The translations under genes were made by a program, and so were the position numbers. Below, one piece after another: positions 49,834 through 61,842 of a stretch of DNA of 64,000 nucleotides (position 1 is the first letter of the stretch; every line of letters begins with the position of its first letter). Under the pieces are notes generated by a model. It was not told where the DNA came from and ran no database searches. It saw only the letters and a list, made by a program, of their open reading frames with translations. The DNA lies in assembly GCA_021613335.1 (NCBI GenBank), contig JAJTWR010000308.1, positions 392,501 through 456,500 on the forward strand, written 5' to 3'. This stretch comes from Whitmania pigra (taxonomy: Eukaryota; Annelida; Clitellata; Hirudinida; Haemopidae).

Positions 49834-52823
49834 ATGAAAATGTTGAAGTCTCTCGTGGCTAAAGTTCGCCATCGTAAGTTATTTACTGCTTTTTGTCCAG
49901 TTAGTAACAAAATTTTGTTCAGAGTTTTTTAATTAAATTTATAAATGTTTAAATTTTGTTTGTTTTTTAGAAAGTTTTTTTTTCATTTAGTACCTGCTGC
50001 AAGAACGTTCAGCTCATACACATTATTACCAGAAACTCACCAAATGCTACACAAAACCATCAAGGATTTTGCAAATAATGTTCTCAAATCAAAAGCAGCA
50101 GATGTTGACAAAAATAAAACTTATCCAAAGGAGCAGGTTAGGATGTTATGTTTCTAATTGAGGCAGTAAGATATTAAGCTCAACACAAAATTTCACTTTC
50201 TAGATTGAAAAATTGGGTGAGCTAGGGATGATGGCTATAGAAGTTCCAGAGGAGCTGAATGGGGCAGGTTTGAATTCGTTGGCATATGCCATTGGTTTGG
50301 AAGAAGTTAGCCGAGGCTGTGCATCATGTGGAGTAATAACAAGTGCTAATAATGTAAGTTGATATTAAATAATTCTAACTGACAGCAATCTTTTTTATTT
50401 GTTTATTTCTTGCCTATTTCTCCTAATTAACTATTATTATTTTAATTCTTAGCAAAGGTTTTATTATTATTCGGTTTTTTGTCGTGGTTTTTAGCTGGAT
50501 TTATTGTGCTAAATAGCATTGTGGTCACTTTATACATGATTTAAAATAGCTGTTCTAAATTTGTAAATAATTGATCTTTTTTATGAATACAATTAATGCT
50601 AAAAAGTGGTAAAAATATTATTGATTTCAAGATTAAGGCATCAAAAATTCAGACAAAATATTAACTTTTTTATTTAAGCTTATTTCTCGAAATCTTTCCA
50701 TTTATAGAGTTTGTTTCTTGGAACCATCATGAAATATGGAAATGAAAAACAAAAAGAGACTTGGGTACCACAATTCTGTGATGGCAAGAAAATTGGATGT
50801 TTTGCTCTTAGTGAACCAGGTTTATCACAGATTTTAAATGCTTAAAATAAGACATTTTCTTGGGCTGTTTTGTTGATTGTTTTCTTGGTTTATGATGTGA
50901 ATACAGGCAATGGAAGTGATGCTGGTGCAGCTTCCACTTTAGCCCAAGACAAGGGAGACCACTGGCTGGTCAATGGAACAAAAAGTTGGATCACCAATGG
51001 TTATGAAGCAGAGGCTGCCATCGTAATATTTACTTTTCCTTTAAAATTATCTGAAATGAAGTCTGCTCACTTTTCAGTCAAACTTTTTCTATCAGGTGTT
51101 CGTGAGTACTGACCCAAAACTGAAGCACAAAGTGAGTGGATTAATTTTCAGTGCTGCAGTTACTTGAGAATAAATGGAATCTTTAAATTAGGGCATAAGT
51201 GCACTTTTGGTGCCCATGTCCAGTGAAGGACTGTCTCGTGGCAAGAAGGAAGACAAGTTGGGCATAAGAGGCAGTTCAACGTGTCAACTTATCTTTGAAG
51301 ATTGTAAGGTTCCCAAGGAAAATTTAATTGGTGCTTTGGGATCTGGTTTCAAAATAGCCATGGTAAAATGCAGATGGTTGGAATACTCACTAAATATAAA
51401 TTTACTAGATAATTTCATTGTTGAAGAGTGTCCTGGATGGTGGAAGGATTGGAATTGCATCTCAAGCACTGGGGATTGGACAGGTATAGATTGGAAATTA
51501 AAATTTGTTTTGAATATCTTTTGTCTGGTGATGAATTTAACTTGATTTAGGCAGCACTGGATTGTGCAGTGGAATATTCAAGCAAGAGAGAGTCTTTTGG
51601 ACAACCTATTTGTAAATTTCAAAGCATACAAGTTGGCTACTATGTTGTTTTGATGATTAAAATAGTGAAGATGATTATTTACTTGATCTTATTGAACACA
51701 AGCATATATGAACTTTTATATTTTGATTAAGAACTAGATTTTTTGCAGATAAAATTAGCTGATATCTCCACAAAACTGGAAGCTTCGAGACTCCTGATTT
51801 GGAGAGCAGCCACGTTAAAGGACAACAAAGAGAAGTTTTCCAAGGTTTAATAAACACTTCACATGCACAAATTATTGACATTTTTCAAATTTATTTTGTG
51901 TATTTTGAAATTGTTTAAAAAAAGTATGAGAATTACATTATCTGAGTTATTTCATTTACAATGAATTAAAAAATAAAAAAAATAAAATAATAAAACAAAG
52001 TCATTGTTCGCTCTAGGAAGCTGCAATGGCCAAATTGTTTGCCTCAGAATCAGCAACTTTTGCTGCTCATCAGGTTTGTCCAAATTTGTTTTTTCCTTTG
52101 ATGTGATTTTTGCAGGGGCGTCATTTCAGCTTTTTGCAAGGGGGGATCAAACCTTCGCATAACCTGAGAAGACGACTTGTTTTTGCTTCTAGCCAAAATT
52201 CAGAGAGGCAAACACTTGAAATATGAGGAGATGATCATTTTTTGTGCCTAGTATAAAATTAAGGGGTGCTTCCCCCAAATTACGCCCCTGTATTTTTATT
52301 GCTGTTATGTTTACAGCTACCAAAGTTTCCATCCAAAGTAGTAAATTATTGAAATAATTGAAAACAAATTAAGTTAAAATACATTTTTTTAAATTTAATT
52401 TTATATTATTTTTATTTTATAACAGATATATTTTATAAAATTTTATTTTATTATATTATTATTACATTATTTACTTAATTTTTTCTTATATTTTCCAAAT
52501 GACAGGGGCATGACTTCCCCTAAATCTGTGCTTCTGAAGATTTTATTGACTGTATCTTTAAATCTGAAACCGCAATGCATTTGATTTTGCATTGATAACT
52601 TTGCTTTCATAAAAAAAAAATCAATAAGATGAATAAGAAACAAGATTGATAATGATAATGATATTTTCAGTCAATGCAAATACTTGGTGGGATGGGGTAC
52701 GTATCGGACATGCCAGTCGAGAGATTCTACAGGGATGCCAGAATTACGGAAATTTATGAAGGAACAAGCGAAATCATGAGACTTGTTATTGCATCAAATA
52801 TTTTGAAAGAATATCATATATAA
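49834..52823 (+). CDS. ACADS: Short-chain-type acyl-CoA dehydrogenase, mitochondrial
   Basis: FAD enzyme of mitochondrial beta-oxidation, converting acyl-CoA to trans-2-enoyl-CoA and passing electrons to ETF. Twelve exons: 49834-49873, 49991-50136, 50204-50353, 50708-50819, 50907-51022, 51096-51131, 51192-51362, 51427-51483, 51551-51631, 51749-51844, 52017-52073 and 52671-52823 (1215 nt, 404 residues; human SCAD about 412). The N-terminus [20 protein letters not shown] is a typical presequence. FAD/substrate signatures include [53 protein letters not shown] and, near the C-terminus, [15 protein letters not shown] with the catalytic glutamate. The downstream ATG at 49840 is an alternative start. 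Intron 11 carries a MITE. The family is certain; SCAD is the best fit over short/branched-chain paralogues, but that is not proven. Confidence 0.9.
52113..52290. mobile_element. hAT-type MITE in ACADS intron 11
   Basis: 178 bp, begins CAGGGGCGTCATTT and ends AAATTACGCCCCTG, giving 14-bp terminal inverted repeats with one mismatch. Flanks GATTTTTG and TATTTTTA match at 6 of 8. Internal sequence (TTGCTTCTAGCCAAAATTCA) resembles the element at 49437-49596. Confidence 0.7.
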
Positions 52824-53250
52824 ATATTACTTTGAATATTTATTTTTGGCAGAATATTAAAAATTCAGGATTATTAACCGTTTAAAAAATAATTTTGCTT
52901 GCCAGTAAACTTGTTTTGAATTGTGGACTTGTAGAAAAGTTGATCAGCATGTCACATGATTAGCCTAAACTTGATGACTCAAAACGCTTCCCAGGGACGA
53001 TGCAAACCCATGTTTAGAACATAATTCCCGCTGGGAACAGCTGAGGTCTCAAATAACTCACAAGGAGATCTAAATGCATCACTATTTTACTGATAATAGG
53101 GATAAAATAACAAAACTAATCTTCTCATACATAATGTGAGCCACAGCTAGGAATTCATATCGCGACAAATTCACTTCTTCTCGGTTGGTATGCTTTGGCT
53201 GGTTGGTGTGATACGTAAACAGGTCGCAGAGTAAAGTTTGCCTCATAAAT
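52824..53250. other. 3' flank of ACADS, no gene seen
   Basis: AT-rich flank with no supportable feature. Confidence 0.5.
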
Positions 53251-53371
53251 AATTGCCAATACATTTACTTACATCAATGCCTAACTTTTCAAAGACGCCA
53301 CAAACCAAATCACACATTCCTTTTCCAGTCGTTGATCTACAATTGACTATAGCTATTACACGTTCGTGTAA
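53240..53371 (-). pseudogene. Possible transposase fragment (ZMYM1-like hAT)
   Basis: From an ATG at 53371 the frame reads MLHERVIAIVNCRSTTGKGM, then CDLVCGVFEKLGIDVSKCIG and soon stops. The pattern STTG..(about 10)..L-x-K-L-G-I-D-x-x-x-C-I-G resembles the central part of ZMYM1/TTF-type hAT transposases. Too short to be certain; a GTAAGT donor also follows ..LGID, so a first exon of an unknown gene is an alternative. Confidence 0.3.
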
Positions 53372-53375
53372 CATA

Positions 53376-54445
53376 ATTTATTAAAAAATAATATAATTTT
53401 ACGTTAAAATTAATATGTTATAACTATTGACGTCGGAAGCTTATTATATAAATATATTTAGACTCCTTATGCAATGATTTTGCTGTTTCAGTTTGGTTAT
53501 TTTTATTACAAACTATTATTTGATACCCGTACTTGGTTGTGTCTATCGATTTTATCATTTTTGGAGCAGCACGAATCACACTAGAAAAATGTGGTGCTCT
53601 ATTTCATGCATTTGAGAGAGTATCCTATATTCACCGCAGTTAGTTGTTCAGTCAGAAATTTTATACAAAATTGTCGAACACTTGAAAATAGTTTAAAATT
53701 TTAAAATCAAAAAACGTTGTCTCAAAATCTTAAAAAGTTGCTAGAAAACCAAAAGTAATAAACGCCAAATGTTAACATCAAAAGCAAGCGCACACACTTC
53801 TATTGAAATTTTGTAATTCAATATGATGCAGACGAATTATCATGGATTCTTGACGTCATTCTCTGAGGTGTTCCCTAGACGATTTGAATTCTGAAAATGA
53901 TGATTATTCTCTAAATTGCTTCTTCACTTTAACATATTTCACAAATTAAATGCAAACCTTCCGTGAATTTATCCGCCTAAGCTTTGGCTGTGACTTTGTT
54001 TGAAGCGCTGAGGTGTCAAACGATGTGGCACTCCTAGCGGAATTTTCAGAAAAACCCAAATTGATTTTAGGCATTTGCATCGCAGCTGGGCTTCAAAATT
54101 AACAAAAATTCAAAATGCAAGTTGAAAGCAATTCAGCAACATTTTAACGTCTTAGATATAGCCTGTATAACATGAATTTTTAACTGAAATATTTAACTGA
54201 TTAAATAGAACAACACCATATTTATATTTTAATAATAGAATAACCAAATATTTAAAACATGGTATCATAGTTTGTAGATGTAATTTATTTGTCAAGGAGA
54301 TACAGCAATGAACAGCAAGTCCAAATAATTGGAAACCTTGCCAATTAGCAACATAAGAAATATTGAACAAATATTTCCTACACTTATGCATGCAGTTATC
54401 CCAAATTTTGCTTAAATAAAGCCTACATGATATTACAGGTTATTC
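53376..54445. other. Non-coding
   Basis: About 1.1 kb without a supportable exon. A TGACGTCA palindrome at 53851-53858 is the only notable motif. Confidence 0.5.
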
Positions 54446-55736
54446 TCATTGTTTCAAACAATTTGTTTGCAATTGATAAGAAAATATAAGAATTTCTTTC
54501 ACAAGCCTCTTTTTTTGAAGTTGGCTTGGAATCTGCGTAAGCCTTGTGCTGGGATCACTCAGACTCAAGCTTCTGCAGCTTAGACAATTCCTCTTTAAAG
54601 GGTCACAATCCTAAAGTGATTAATGGCATTCTAAGTAATAAACATATATTTTAGAACACAATTTTCACCACGATAAACAAATGTGTAAGGTACAAGGCAA
54701 TAACCTCTTCCAACATATTCAAATCCTTATTTGCAACTGAGTCTTCCATGGCTTTCTTTGAATTTCTTTGGTAATCGTGCATATGTTTTGTACTAATGAA
54801 CTGGTTTTGTGATATTGCAGGGAGAGAATGAGTTAAACCAATCGGACTCTTTGAGTGATTTTTATCTCTCTCCCATGACCTTTTCTCACTCAGCAATACA
54901 TCAGAGACCTCTGATTGCCTTCTAATCACAGACGTTTATTAACTTTTATTTAAAATATGAAGGCCTGACAAACCTGTTCTTCATCTCTAGCCTCCTCAGC
55001 TCTGCTGTTGCAGCTGATACTTTTAACTTTTCCTCCCTTAAAGCTTCATTCAATTTCTCCACTTGATCACTGAGGTATTCTATCTTTTTTTTCATTGAAT
55101 CATCTTTCCAATTGCAAATTTGATACACAATAATTAGCTTTAATTTACTTAATTGCAATGATATGCACACACCATTGTCATCTCTTGGCGTTTGACACTT
55201 CTTATTTGAAGTTCGAGCAATTGGACCTTTTAAACAGCATTTAATTTTATGAAAAAGCAATTCATTACAAAATTTTTGGAAAGACAGATTAAAACTTGTA
55301 TTATATATTAAAATTATATTTTATTTCCTAACTTGGGTTCTCCAGAGGAATTGCTCTTGAAATGTCATTGGAATTTTGCAGAATTGCAAATTTTAGAAGC
55401 AACTCTAAAAGCACTAAAACTTCAAAAATGAAAACATTAGAACAAAATATAACAATCTCTACCCTGGTTATATCTTTTTAGATGATCGACCTCTGCATGC
55501 AAACTCGATAAAACCTCAGAATGATGGGCTTGTAAAAACTGAAGCGCCTTTTCAAGGCTTTCAATTCTTTTAGACGAACATGGAACATGATTTCGTGGAA
55601 AATCAATCGGAGGAGGCACATATATTAACGGATCCAACTTCTGCTTATTTGGACTTTGAATATGGAAATTATCGTGCACATTATTCCAACATAACGCACT
55701 ATTTTTTGAAGCATCTATAAGTACAACTTGACTCAT
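54446..55736 (-). CDS. CCDC74/CCDC92-family coiled-coil protein
   Basis: Members of this family localise to centrioles/ciliary structures or spindle microtubules. Six exons join in phase: 55736-55463, 55404-55333, 55226-55173, 55103-54974, 54921-54705 and 54610-54446 (912 nt, 303 residues). The N-terminal family block is RIESLEKALQFLQAHHSEVL followed by SSLHAEVDHLKRYNQ, matching the R-x-x-x-L-E-x-x-I-x-F-L-Q-x-x-H-x-x-x-L..H-x-E-x-x-x-L-K-R pattern of CCDC74/92. A second coiled coil, KIEYLSDQVEKLNEALREEK, lies in exon 4. The last exon (DCDPLKRNC...) is the only one open in phase but is not conserved to my knowledge, so the C-terminus is provisional. ATG 55736 is the first in frame. It lies head to head with MZT2, about 310 bp away, which favours CCDC74. 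Confidence 0.75.
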
Positions 55737-56048
55737 GTCATAGATATTCAAGAGATCATTGCGATAAACAGTTGCAAGTCGAAGAGTAGAAAATATATGG
55801 TAGTCATAGATACCTAACTTAATCCTGTCTTTATATTATGTATCATGTATTTGAATAACAAAACATAACTGATTGCATAAAAATTTATTTTATTATTAAT
55901 ATTTTTGTATTTAACAAAATAAAGCACTAAAATAACTTTGAGGATGTTTTTTACTTTTACTCAATTTGTTTTGATTTTTGATTTTGTTTGAGAATCTTGG
56001 TCGATTTCGTTGGCGACCGTGTAATTGTTGAAAATTTGATGTGGTGCG
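55737..56048. promoter_or_regulatory. Shared promoter region of two divergent genes
   Basis: 312 bp between the start codons of the CCDC74/92-like gene (minus) and MZT2 (plus). Such a short head-to-head gap must contain both promoters, so a bidirectional promoter is likely; no TATA box or known factor site stands out. Inference from spacing only. Confidence 0.5.
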
Positions 56049-56334
56049 ATGGATGAAATTTCGAAAAAGCAGTTATTATTAAACAATCTCAACTCTGAGG
56101 AAGCTGAATTGTACGAATTGTCCTTCTTAAGCGGTATTTCATGGAATCCGAAGGTTTTCAAGTAAGTGTTGCCACATATGTCGTTAATGTTATCAACAAT
56201 CACTGTAGCGAGTTTATTTGGCGTCTAGAATTGTGCTGGATCTTTTGCGACTACAGAGGAGTCCACTGGCCGTGGAAAAAGTGTTGAAAATGATGGCAGC
56301 GACGGGCAAGAACATCGAAGAACGCAGAAAGTGA
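56049..56334 (+). CDS. MZT2: Mitotic-spindle organizing protein 2 (MOZART2)
   Basis: Small subunit associated with the gamma-tubulin ring complex, needed at microtubule-organising centres. Two exons, 56049-56161 and 56229-56334, give 72 residues. The conserved core is plain: EEAELYELSFLSGISWNPKV joined across the splice to FKIVLDLLRLQRSPLAVEKV and LKMMAATGK (family pattern E-x-E-L-Y-E-L-A..G-x-x-x-D-P-x-V-F-K-I-L-x-D-L-L-x-L-x-V-x-P-x-A-V). The long disordered tail of vertebrate MZT2 is absent; the stop follows NIEERRK. A donor-like GTGATT overlaps the stop, so an extra exon is possible but not needed. Confidence 0.88.
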
Positions 56335-57507
56335 TTTGAAAAAATAGCGAATAATTTTATTTAACGAGAATTGATTAATATTTTTAGTTGTGGTGGCTCA
56401 AAACATAATTGTTAATACAAAAGTTGAGAAATTGAATGTCAAAGATTTGATATCAAATTTGGTGAATGTGTTACTTTATGGGTGTGACAAGATTGTGGAG
56501 ACACAATAGCAATTTTAACCATGGCCTGGGAACAGAGTACAAGTTTATAAATGTTTAGAAATTTCTAATGTATTGATGGTGTAATTTTCTGTCTTTGTTT
56601 CACTTCCTAAAACTATTTGCAGAGTCACTGACATTTGCAGTGCTACCAGTGCAAATTTGGTAATGAATGCAATTATTTAAAGACCCACCAACACATACCT
56701 TGTGTTTGCCACACTTTCATTAATTATCATTAATAGAATCATGTTAATAGAAATCCAGACTTTTTGGGTTGCATTTTAATGGGGAGAGAGACCCTTCCAA
56801 TTCTGTTGGTGCCCTGGCTGACTGTTGTCCTCGGTTACCTGACTTTTGCTCACATGGCCCATGTGCGCAATAATCTATGTGAGTGACAGTCTGTGTGCGC
56901 AACTGCCATGTGAGCTATCGCCATTTGAGCAACAATCTGGTCACCGTTGTCCTCATCACAACTTTAGGATAGAAGGAAAAGGGTCACATTTTAATTGTTT
57001 GTACAAAGGTTAGCCTCTTGGAAAAAGTTGAAACGCCAACCAGTCGATTCCTTGTTGCACATAAAATCGAGAGTGATTTTACTGTTCGCACAAGACAAAA
57101 TGGCTCAGAATTACGTAATAGGGCAAACACGTGAAAAATAAAATTATTGAGTAAGATTTTAAGCAGAATTTGATAATGGAATGAAATGCTTTTAAATGTC
57201 GTTACTTCATTAAATCACGACCACATGTTGCATGAGACTTTGGGAAAACTGTTTTAGGGATACGTTATTGTCGTTGTGTAAAAATCGGTGCAGAACAGAT
57301 TCGAAATAGTTGGACGAGCGCAATAGAAAAAATTGTAAAACTGTCGAAATCTTAAGAGAAATGTTTACGATCTATCTTTTTGCTGCAACGAAAATGCGCA
57401 GCCATTTTCCTTCTATAAATGCGTACGTAGTGCAACTTTACCCGGACAATCAGCGGGAAAAGCGCTAATTATCGGAATATCGAAGGAAAAGTTATCAGAA
57501 GGGAGCC
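56335..57507. other. Intergenic
   Basis: About 1.2 kb without a supportable gene. Near 56850-56930 related phrases recur (CACATGGCCCATGTGCGCAA, GTGTGCGCAACTGCCATGTG, CCATTTGAGCAACAATCTGG), suggesting a short degenerate repeat. Confidence 0.45.
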
Positions 57508-58917
57508 ATGTTTGTAATGTCGACTTCTTCAAGCATCACAGCTAAAAGAAAATATGAATTCGGAATATCATTCTTTGTGAAGGTTTTGTGGATTGTCTTA
57601 TCATTGTTGGTTAGTGTTGCATGCACGTACAGTTTCTTCAAGCCGCAATGGTTCGTCAATCCTTCAACAGATTTGTGTCTGGGCATAATAAACTTTTGCT
57701 ACGAAGACATGCAGTTTAATTCTCTATCAAAAAATGTCAAATATATTGATTTTATCAATGAAAAGACAGAGTTTAGAAGTGAATCTGTCAACCAACAAAC
57801 AAAGTTTGGTTTCAAATTGAACAGGAAACATTTTGACCAAATTTACCATAAAAAAGAAAAATTCAAAATCTGTCGAGTCTACGGAGGATCCCATTTCCTT
57901 TTTTCTTATTTGCCATCCGATTTTTGGCAAATTGCCTGCATTACCTTTGGTATCGGTTGCCTCCTGGGTTGCTTATCTGCAATATTATCAATAGTTACGA
58001 TTGTCATGAAGTCTACTATCTGGATTAAAAGATTGGCTTGTTACACGGGATTCTTGCAAGCTTCGACAGGTTAACAGGAACGTTTTAAAATCATTTTGTT
58101 GACTAATGACAAATAAGGGGAATAATTAATTAGTTGATAAAGGTTAATCAAATACCTTAAGTTCACGCAACCCACGCGATCTATTATTGTAATTAAGATA
58201 CTTTAATGACTTGTTTTGGCGAACATTAAATGATGCGAATGAAAGTTTGCAATAGAATATATTGAAGCGAAAGCATTAGCGATACATAAAAACCTATACA
58301 AAATGTAGATTCATTCATCAATTAAAAACCCTTAAAATTAATAACTGTTTATTAATTCTTCAATAACTGATTATTTCACCTTTCGTAATAATTAATTCAT
58401 TTTCCAACTGACTCTAACTCAATAATAAATTTTGATTTAATATTAAGGACGTTTAAACAATTAAAATAATAATAGCTGCTGCATCTATAAACTAAGTAAA
58501 ATATGTTTGTTAACTGAGGCTATGTGCATTTAAATCGTGGGTATTTCGAAACAAGACACGATCCTGGAGTCCGATCATCATTCGTTGATGGCTTCCGGAA
58601 TGCGTTCAACCTCGCCATTATTCGGCATTAATTAGTATGGCATAGGAATGCTTTGGTTTTTCATTTATTAACTCAATAATATTGGAGATTATTCAAATAA
58701 ATATGCGTCTTATATTTGTACAGCTTTACTATTTACGTCTGGATTGCTGATTCTACCATTCGGGATGGATTCTAAACTAGCCCGCCACATCTGTAAAGGT
58801 TCATTTTCTTACAATCTCGGGAATTGTACCGTTGGGTGGCCTTACATACTGTCTGCAATGTCCACTGCACTGTCGTTCTTCTGTCCCTTTTTATCTCGAC
58901 ACATCAATTTGGAGTAG
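57508..58917 (+). CDS. LHFPL-family tetraspan membrane protein
   Basis: LHFPL proteins are four-pass claudin-superfamily relatives; vertebrate members partner with hair-cell or GABA-A receptor complexes. Two exons, 57508-58069 and 58724-58917, give 756 nt (251 residues). Membrane segment 1 is VLWIVLSLLVSVACTYSFF followed by KPQWFVN. The extracellular loop holds two cysteines (LCLGIINFCYED) and a later C-R-V-Y-G. Segments 2 and 3 lie around ACITFGIGCLLGCLSAIL and YTGFLQASTALLFTSGLLIL. The family motif PFGMDSKLARHIC and NCTVGWPYILSAMSTALSFF form the second loop and segment 4. ATG 57508 is first in frame; ATG 57517 is an alternative. Confidence 0.82.
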
Positions 58918-59274
58918 GTCATAGTGGAGTGGTTCGAGATGCAAAGCAAACGAAATCTTCAATAACAGAAGAAGTATGACAAATTCTGGTCACCATCCAT
59001 ACCAACGTCATTTAATTTTTGTTGCCAGATTAATGCTTTTAATCATAAATGAGTAAAATGGACGTGTTGATTTACATGACACAAATGTGCTCGTTCGAGT
59101 GCAACGTCGAGAGACAATTGAATATAAGTGTGGAATCATCGATGACGAATGATTGAGTGTGGACGAACGAGTTAAAAATAATTCAGCTCAATTTTATCTT
59201 CTCCTAACTGAAAGAAAAAGAGATGAAAATGGCCTGAGTATTAATATCAGGTAATTATAAATGTTATAATACTG
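58918..59274. other. Convergent 3' flanks
   Basis: Between the LHFPL-like stop and the AUTS2-like stop. No gene seen. Confidence 0.5.
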
Positions 59275-61228
59275 CTATCGGTGATGCTTGACTGCTTTTC
59301 TGAGAGCCTGTTTCGTATGCTGTGCCTCGCCTTCCATAGTCGGACTCTCGTTGCTGCTCAGACTTCCACTGCTGTTTCCCTCGCTTTCACTTCTGTTGTT
59401 CGATTGGCCGCTTAGATCACTGCTCCAGCTGCTCTCGCTACCCCCACTGCCTTTCGGACAAACGACCGTGTTTTTGTTTTCGGACGAGGACGAACCTGAC
59501 TCTCCGTCGATTCTCGCGTGACCCATCACCTCGAAAGCACCAACCGGCAAAAACTCATCGATCTTATTGGACCTATCCATTTTGTGACAGTAACGAGACT
59601 CGCAAGGATGCTCGAGTGGCATCTTGCGACTCTTTCTGTGACCATCCCTCTTGTGCGGAGATATACCTTTGGACCTCCTGTTGGTGTGGGAAGAGCTGCC
59701 ATCCGCGGTTCCTCCTGGTTCTGGTAAAAGATTGCTGATCGTCTGAAAGTTTTTCACGTAGCGGGTGTCGAGTTTCGACTTGAAACTTTCGAAGCAGCTC
59801 GTGGTCGAAGATTCGCTGCTACTCGATTGGGTCTTTCGCTCGAGGTCGAGCAGTGAATTACCTACCACTGAAAAAGCAGAAATGTGATTCATAGATTGGC
59901 AATTCTGGTTGATTCTGTCTCTGCAGTCGCTTTGGTGGATGCCAATATCTCGCGGATCGTTTTTACCGATCTCCTCGTCGGTATTGTCCGAACTCATTCC
60001 GGATTCGCCAACTTCAGGAGGAAATGAATTGTAATTGTTCTCGGGCGTGTTACTCACAGTCGTGTGTTCAGATGAAAAGAGGCACGGAGGCTCTTTTTTG
60101 ATCTCGTCAACGGAGAGTAAAGATCCATCTTTTCGAAGCGAGTTGTTTACACGACGACGACTGGCGTGGTTAGTGTCGCTCGATGAGTCAAAACGGCTGG
60201 ATGAATTGTCAGTCATTGAAATGTTTGCCACGTGAGGAAGTGGAGGAAAATCTTTGGTGTGGTCGGTAAGATGGGACTTGTGGGGGTTATTGTGGCTGGG
60301 GAAGTTAGCCATTGGTCTCGTGTGTTTTCCAAAATGTTCGTTTACGTTCGCTTCCCGCTGGCATGCTTGGACGGTGGCTGTCAATTTGTCCGAATGATTT
60401 GTAGAATCTATACATCAAACACAATGCAACAATCATCATTTGAATACTAAAGAATGATTCTAAAAAAAATTACTTTTTGAAAATTTTTTGAAATCCATGT
60501 TGAAGTCTTTTAATCCGTTTTGTTCAAAACTTCCCTCTTTATGATGCAACGGAGAGCTCTTCCGAGCCTTTTCATTGTGGTGGAAACTTCGAAAGTGTTG
60601 ATCGTGCTGATAAACGGTTGACGATGAGTGAGAGCAGTTCTTTCTGTACTCATGGTGTCTCCTGCCTGTTCGCTTGTCAGCCACGAAAGGCTTTAGGTTG
60701 AAGTACTTGTGGTTGTCGTTCGTGCTGAAGAAGGAGTTAAACTGGGTGCTGAAAACGTGGTTCAAGTTGCCATGTCTGTGGCTGATGTTCTGGTGGAAAC
60801 TGTAGAACTTGGGCTCGATTTGCCTCCTCATTTTTTTGAAGTGAATGTTCCAAGCTATTTTTCCGTGAATAGCGCACCACCGTCCCGGTTTCTGGGTGAG
60901 GTTGTTAAATAAATTGATTATAAATTTTATAAAAGCAGCGACGTACGATTGTTATTACTAACACTGTTGATTTGATTCTGGCGCGGAAATTGGTGCATTC
61001 TAAAGTTGGATGAGTGGAAGTATGGCTTCTCGTCATGGCGGAAAACATGGCTGGATGGAGGAGCGAAGAGTGAGAAAGGTCGCAAATGCTGCAATTCATC
61101 GGCAGTTAACAACTTAATTGGTTTTTAGCGATTCAATTACATTTAATAAAATTTATCGAACAAACCTGGAAGTGTTTCCTATTGGACTTATGCAGTCCAT
61201 TTTCCGATGCTGGGTGAGTCTTGGATGT
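59275..61228 (-). CDS. AUTS2-family protein (AUTS2/FBRSL1/FBRS), 3' part
   Basis: AUTS2-family proteins associate with non-canonical PRC1 complexes and with transcription in neurons; Drosophila Tay bridge is a relative. Four exons in phase, 61228-61166, 61088-60963, 60891-60474 and 60407-59275, encode 579 residues up to the stop. The diagnostic element is KPGRWCAIHGKIAWNIHFKK at the start of the third exon, matching the RPGRWCAMHV-x-IAW core of the vertebrate AUTS2 domain. Before it, LFAPPSSHVFRHDEKPYF and FRMHQFPRQNQI fit the upstream part. The rest is His- and Ser-rich, low in hydrophobics and presumably disordered, ending QALRKAVKHHR. It holds a KDFPPLP motif and several basic clusters. 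The N-terminal exons must lie to the right, possibly outside the window. Strong for family, no paralogue assigned. Confidence 0.75.
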
Positions 61229-61842
61229 CTTTAAATATATTTTTATTTTAATCGAAATTAAATTAAAAATTATGTCGAGTCACTCAACACTAAATGGAAC
61301 ATATGACGCACCTATTATCTGGACGATTATTTTCAAATTGCACCCATTAAAAGGTTCGATCGAGTAGAGCCAATAATAATTAATGAAATAATTAGCAGGC
61401 AGACAAGAATATCGAATGTGACACCTAGATTTATTTTTTTTTCCTACAATAAAAGGCAACACTCGTCTGAAAATAAAATCCCTAATGCACCACTTAGGAT
61501 CGATTAGGTTTCACAATGTCCTCGTTAGCTGGCCCGTACAAATGACTGGTCTAATTGAAGCAATGATTGAAATTATTTTTAACCTTTTCCTGAAATTTAT
61601 TCACCATCCAAAAAACTATGCTTTTAAGGTGGTTAGTCAGTTTTAGACTGGAATTTTTTGCTCCAGCAATCAAGTAATCTATGCTGCAGCTCTAACTGTC
61701 GGTGGTTAACATACTTTTGGTTTTATATTTATTTTATTTTAAATGGAAGGAAACTGATAACATTAATAATTATACTTAAATAAACGACATATTGTTGCTC
61801 TTGAATAAAATAATCGAACATCAAGCAATAAGTTCCTATGAG
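61229..61842. other. Non-coding, probable intron of the AUTS2-like gene
   Basis: No further AUTS2-like exon recognised. AT-rich. Confidence 0.45.
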
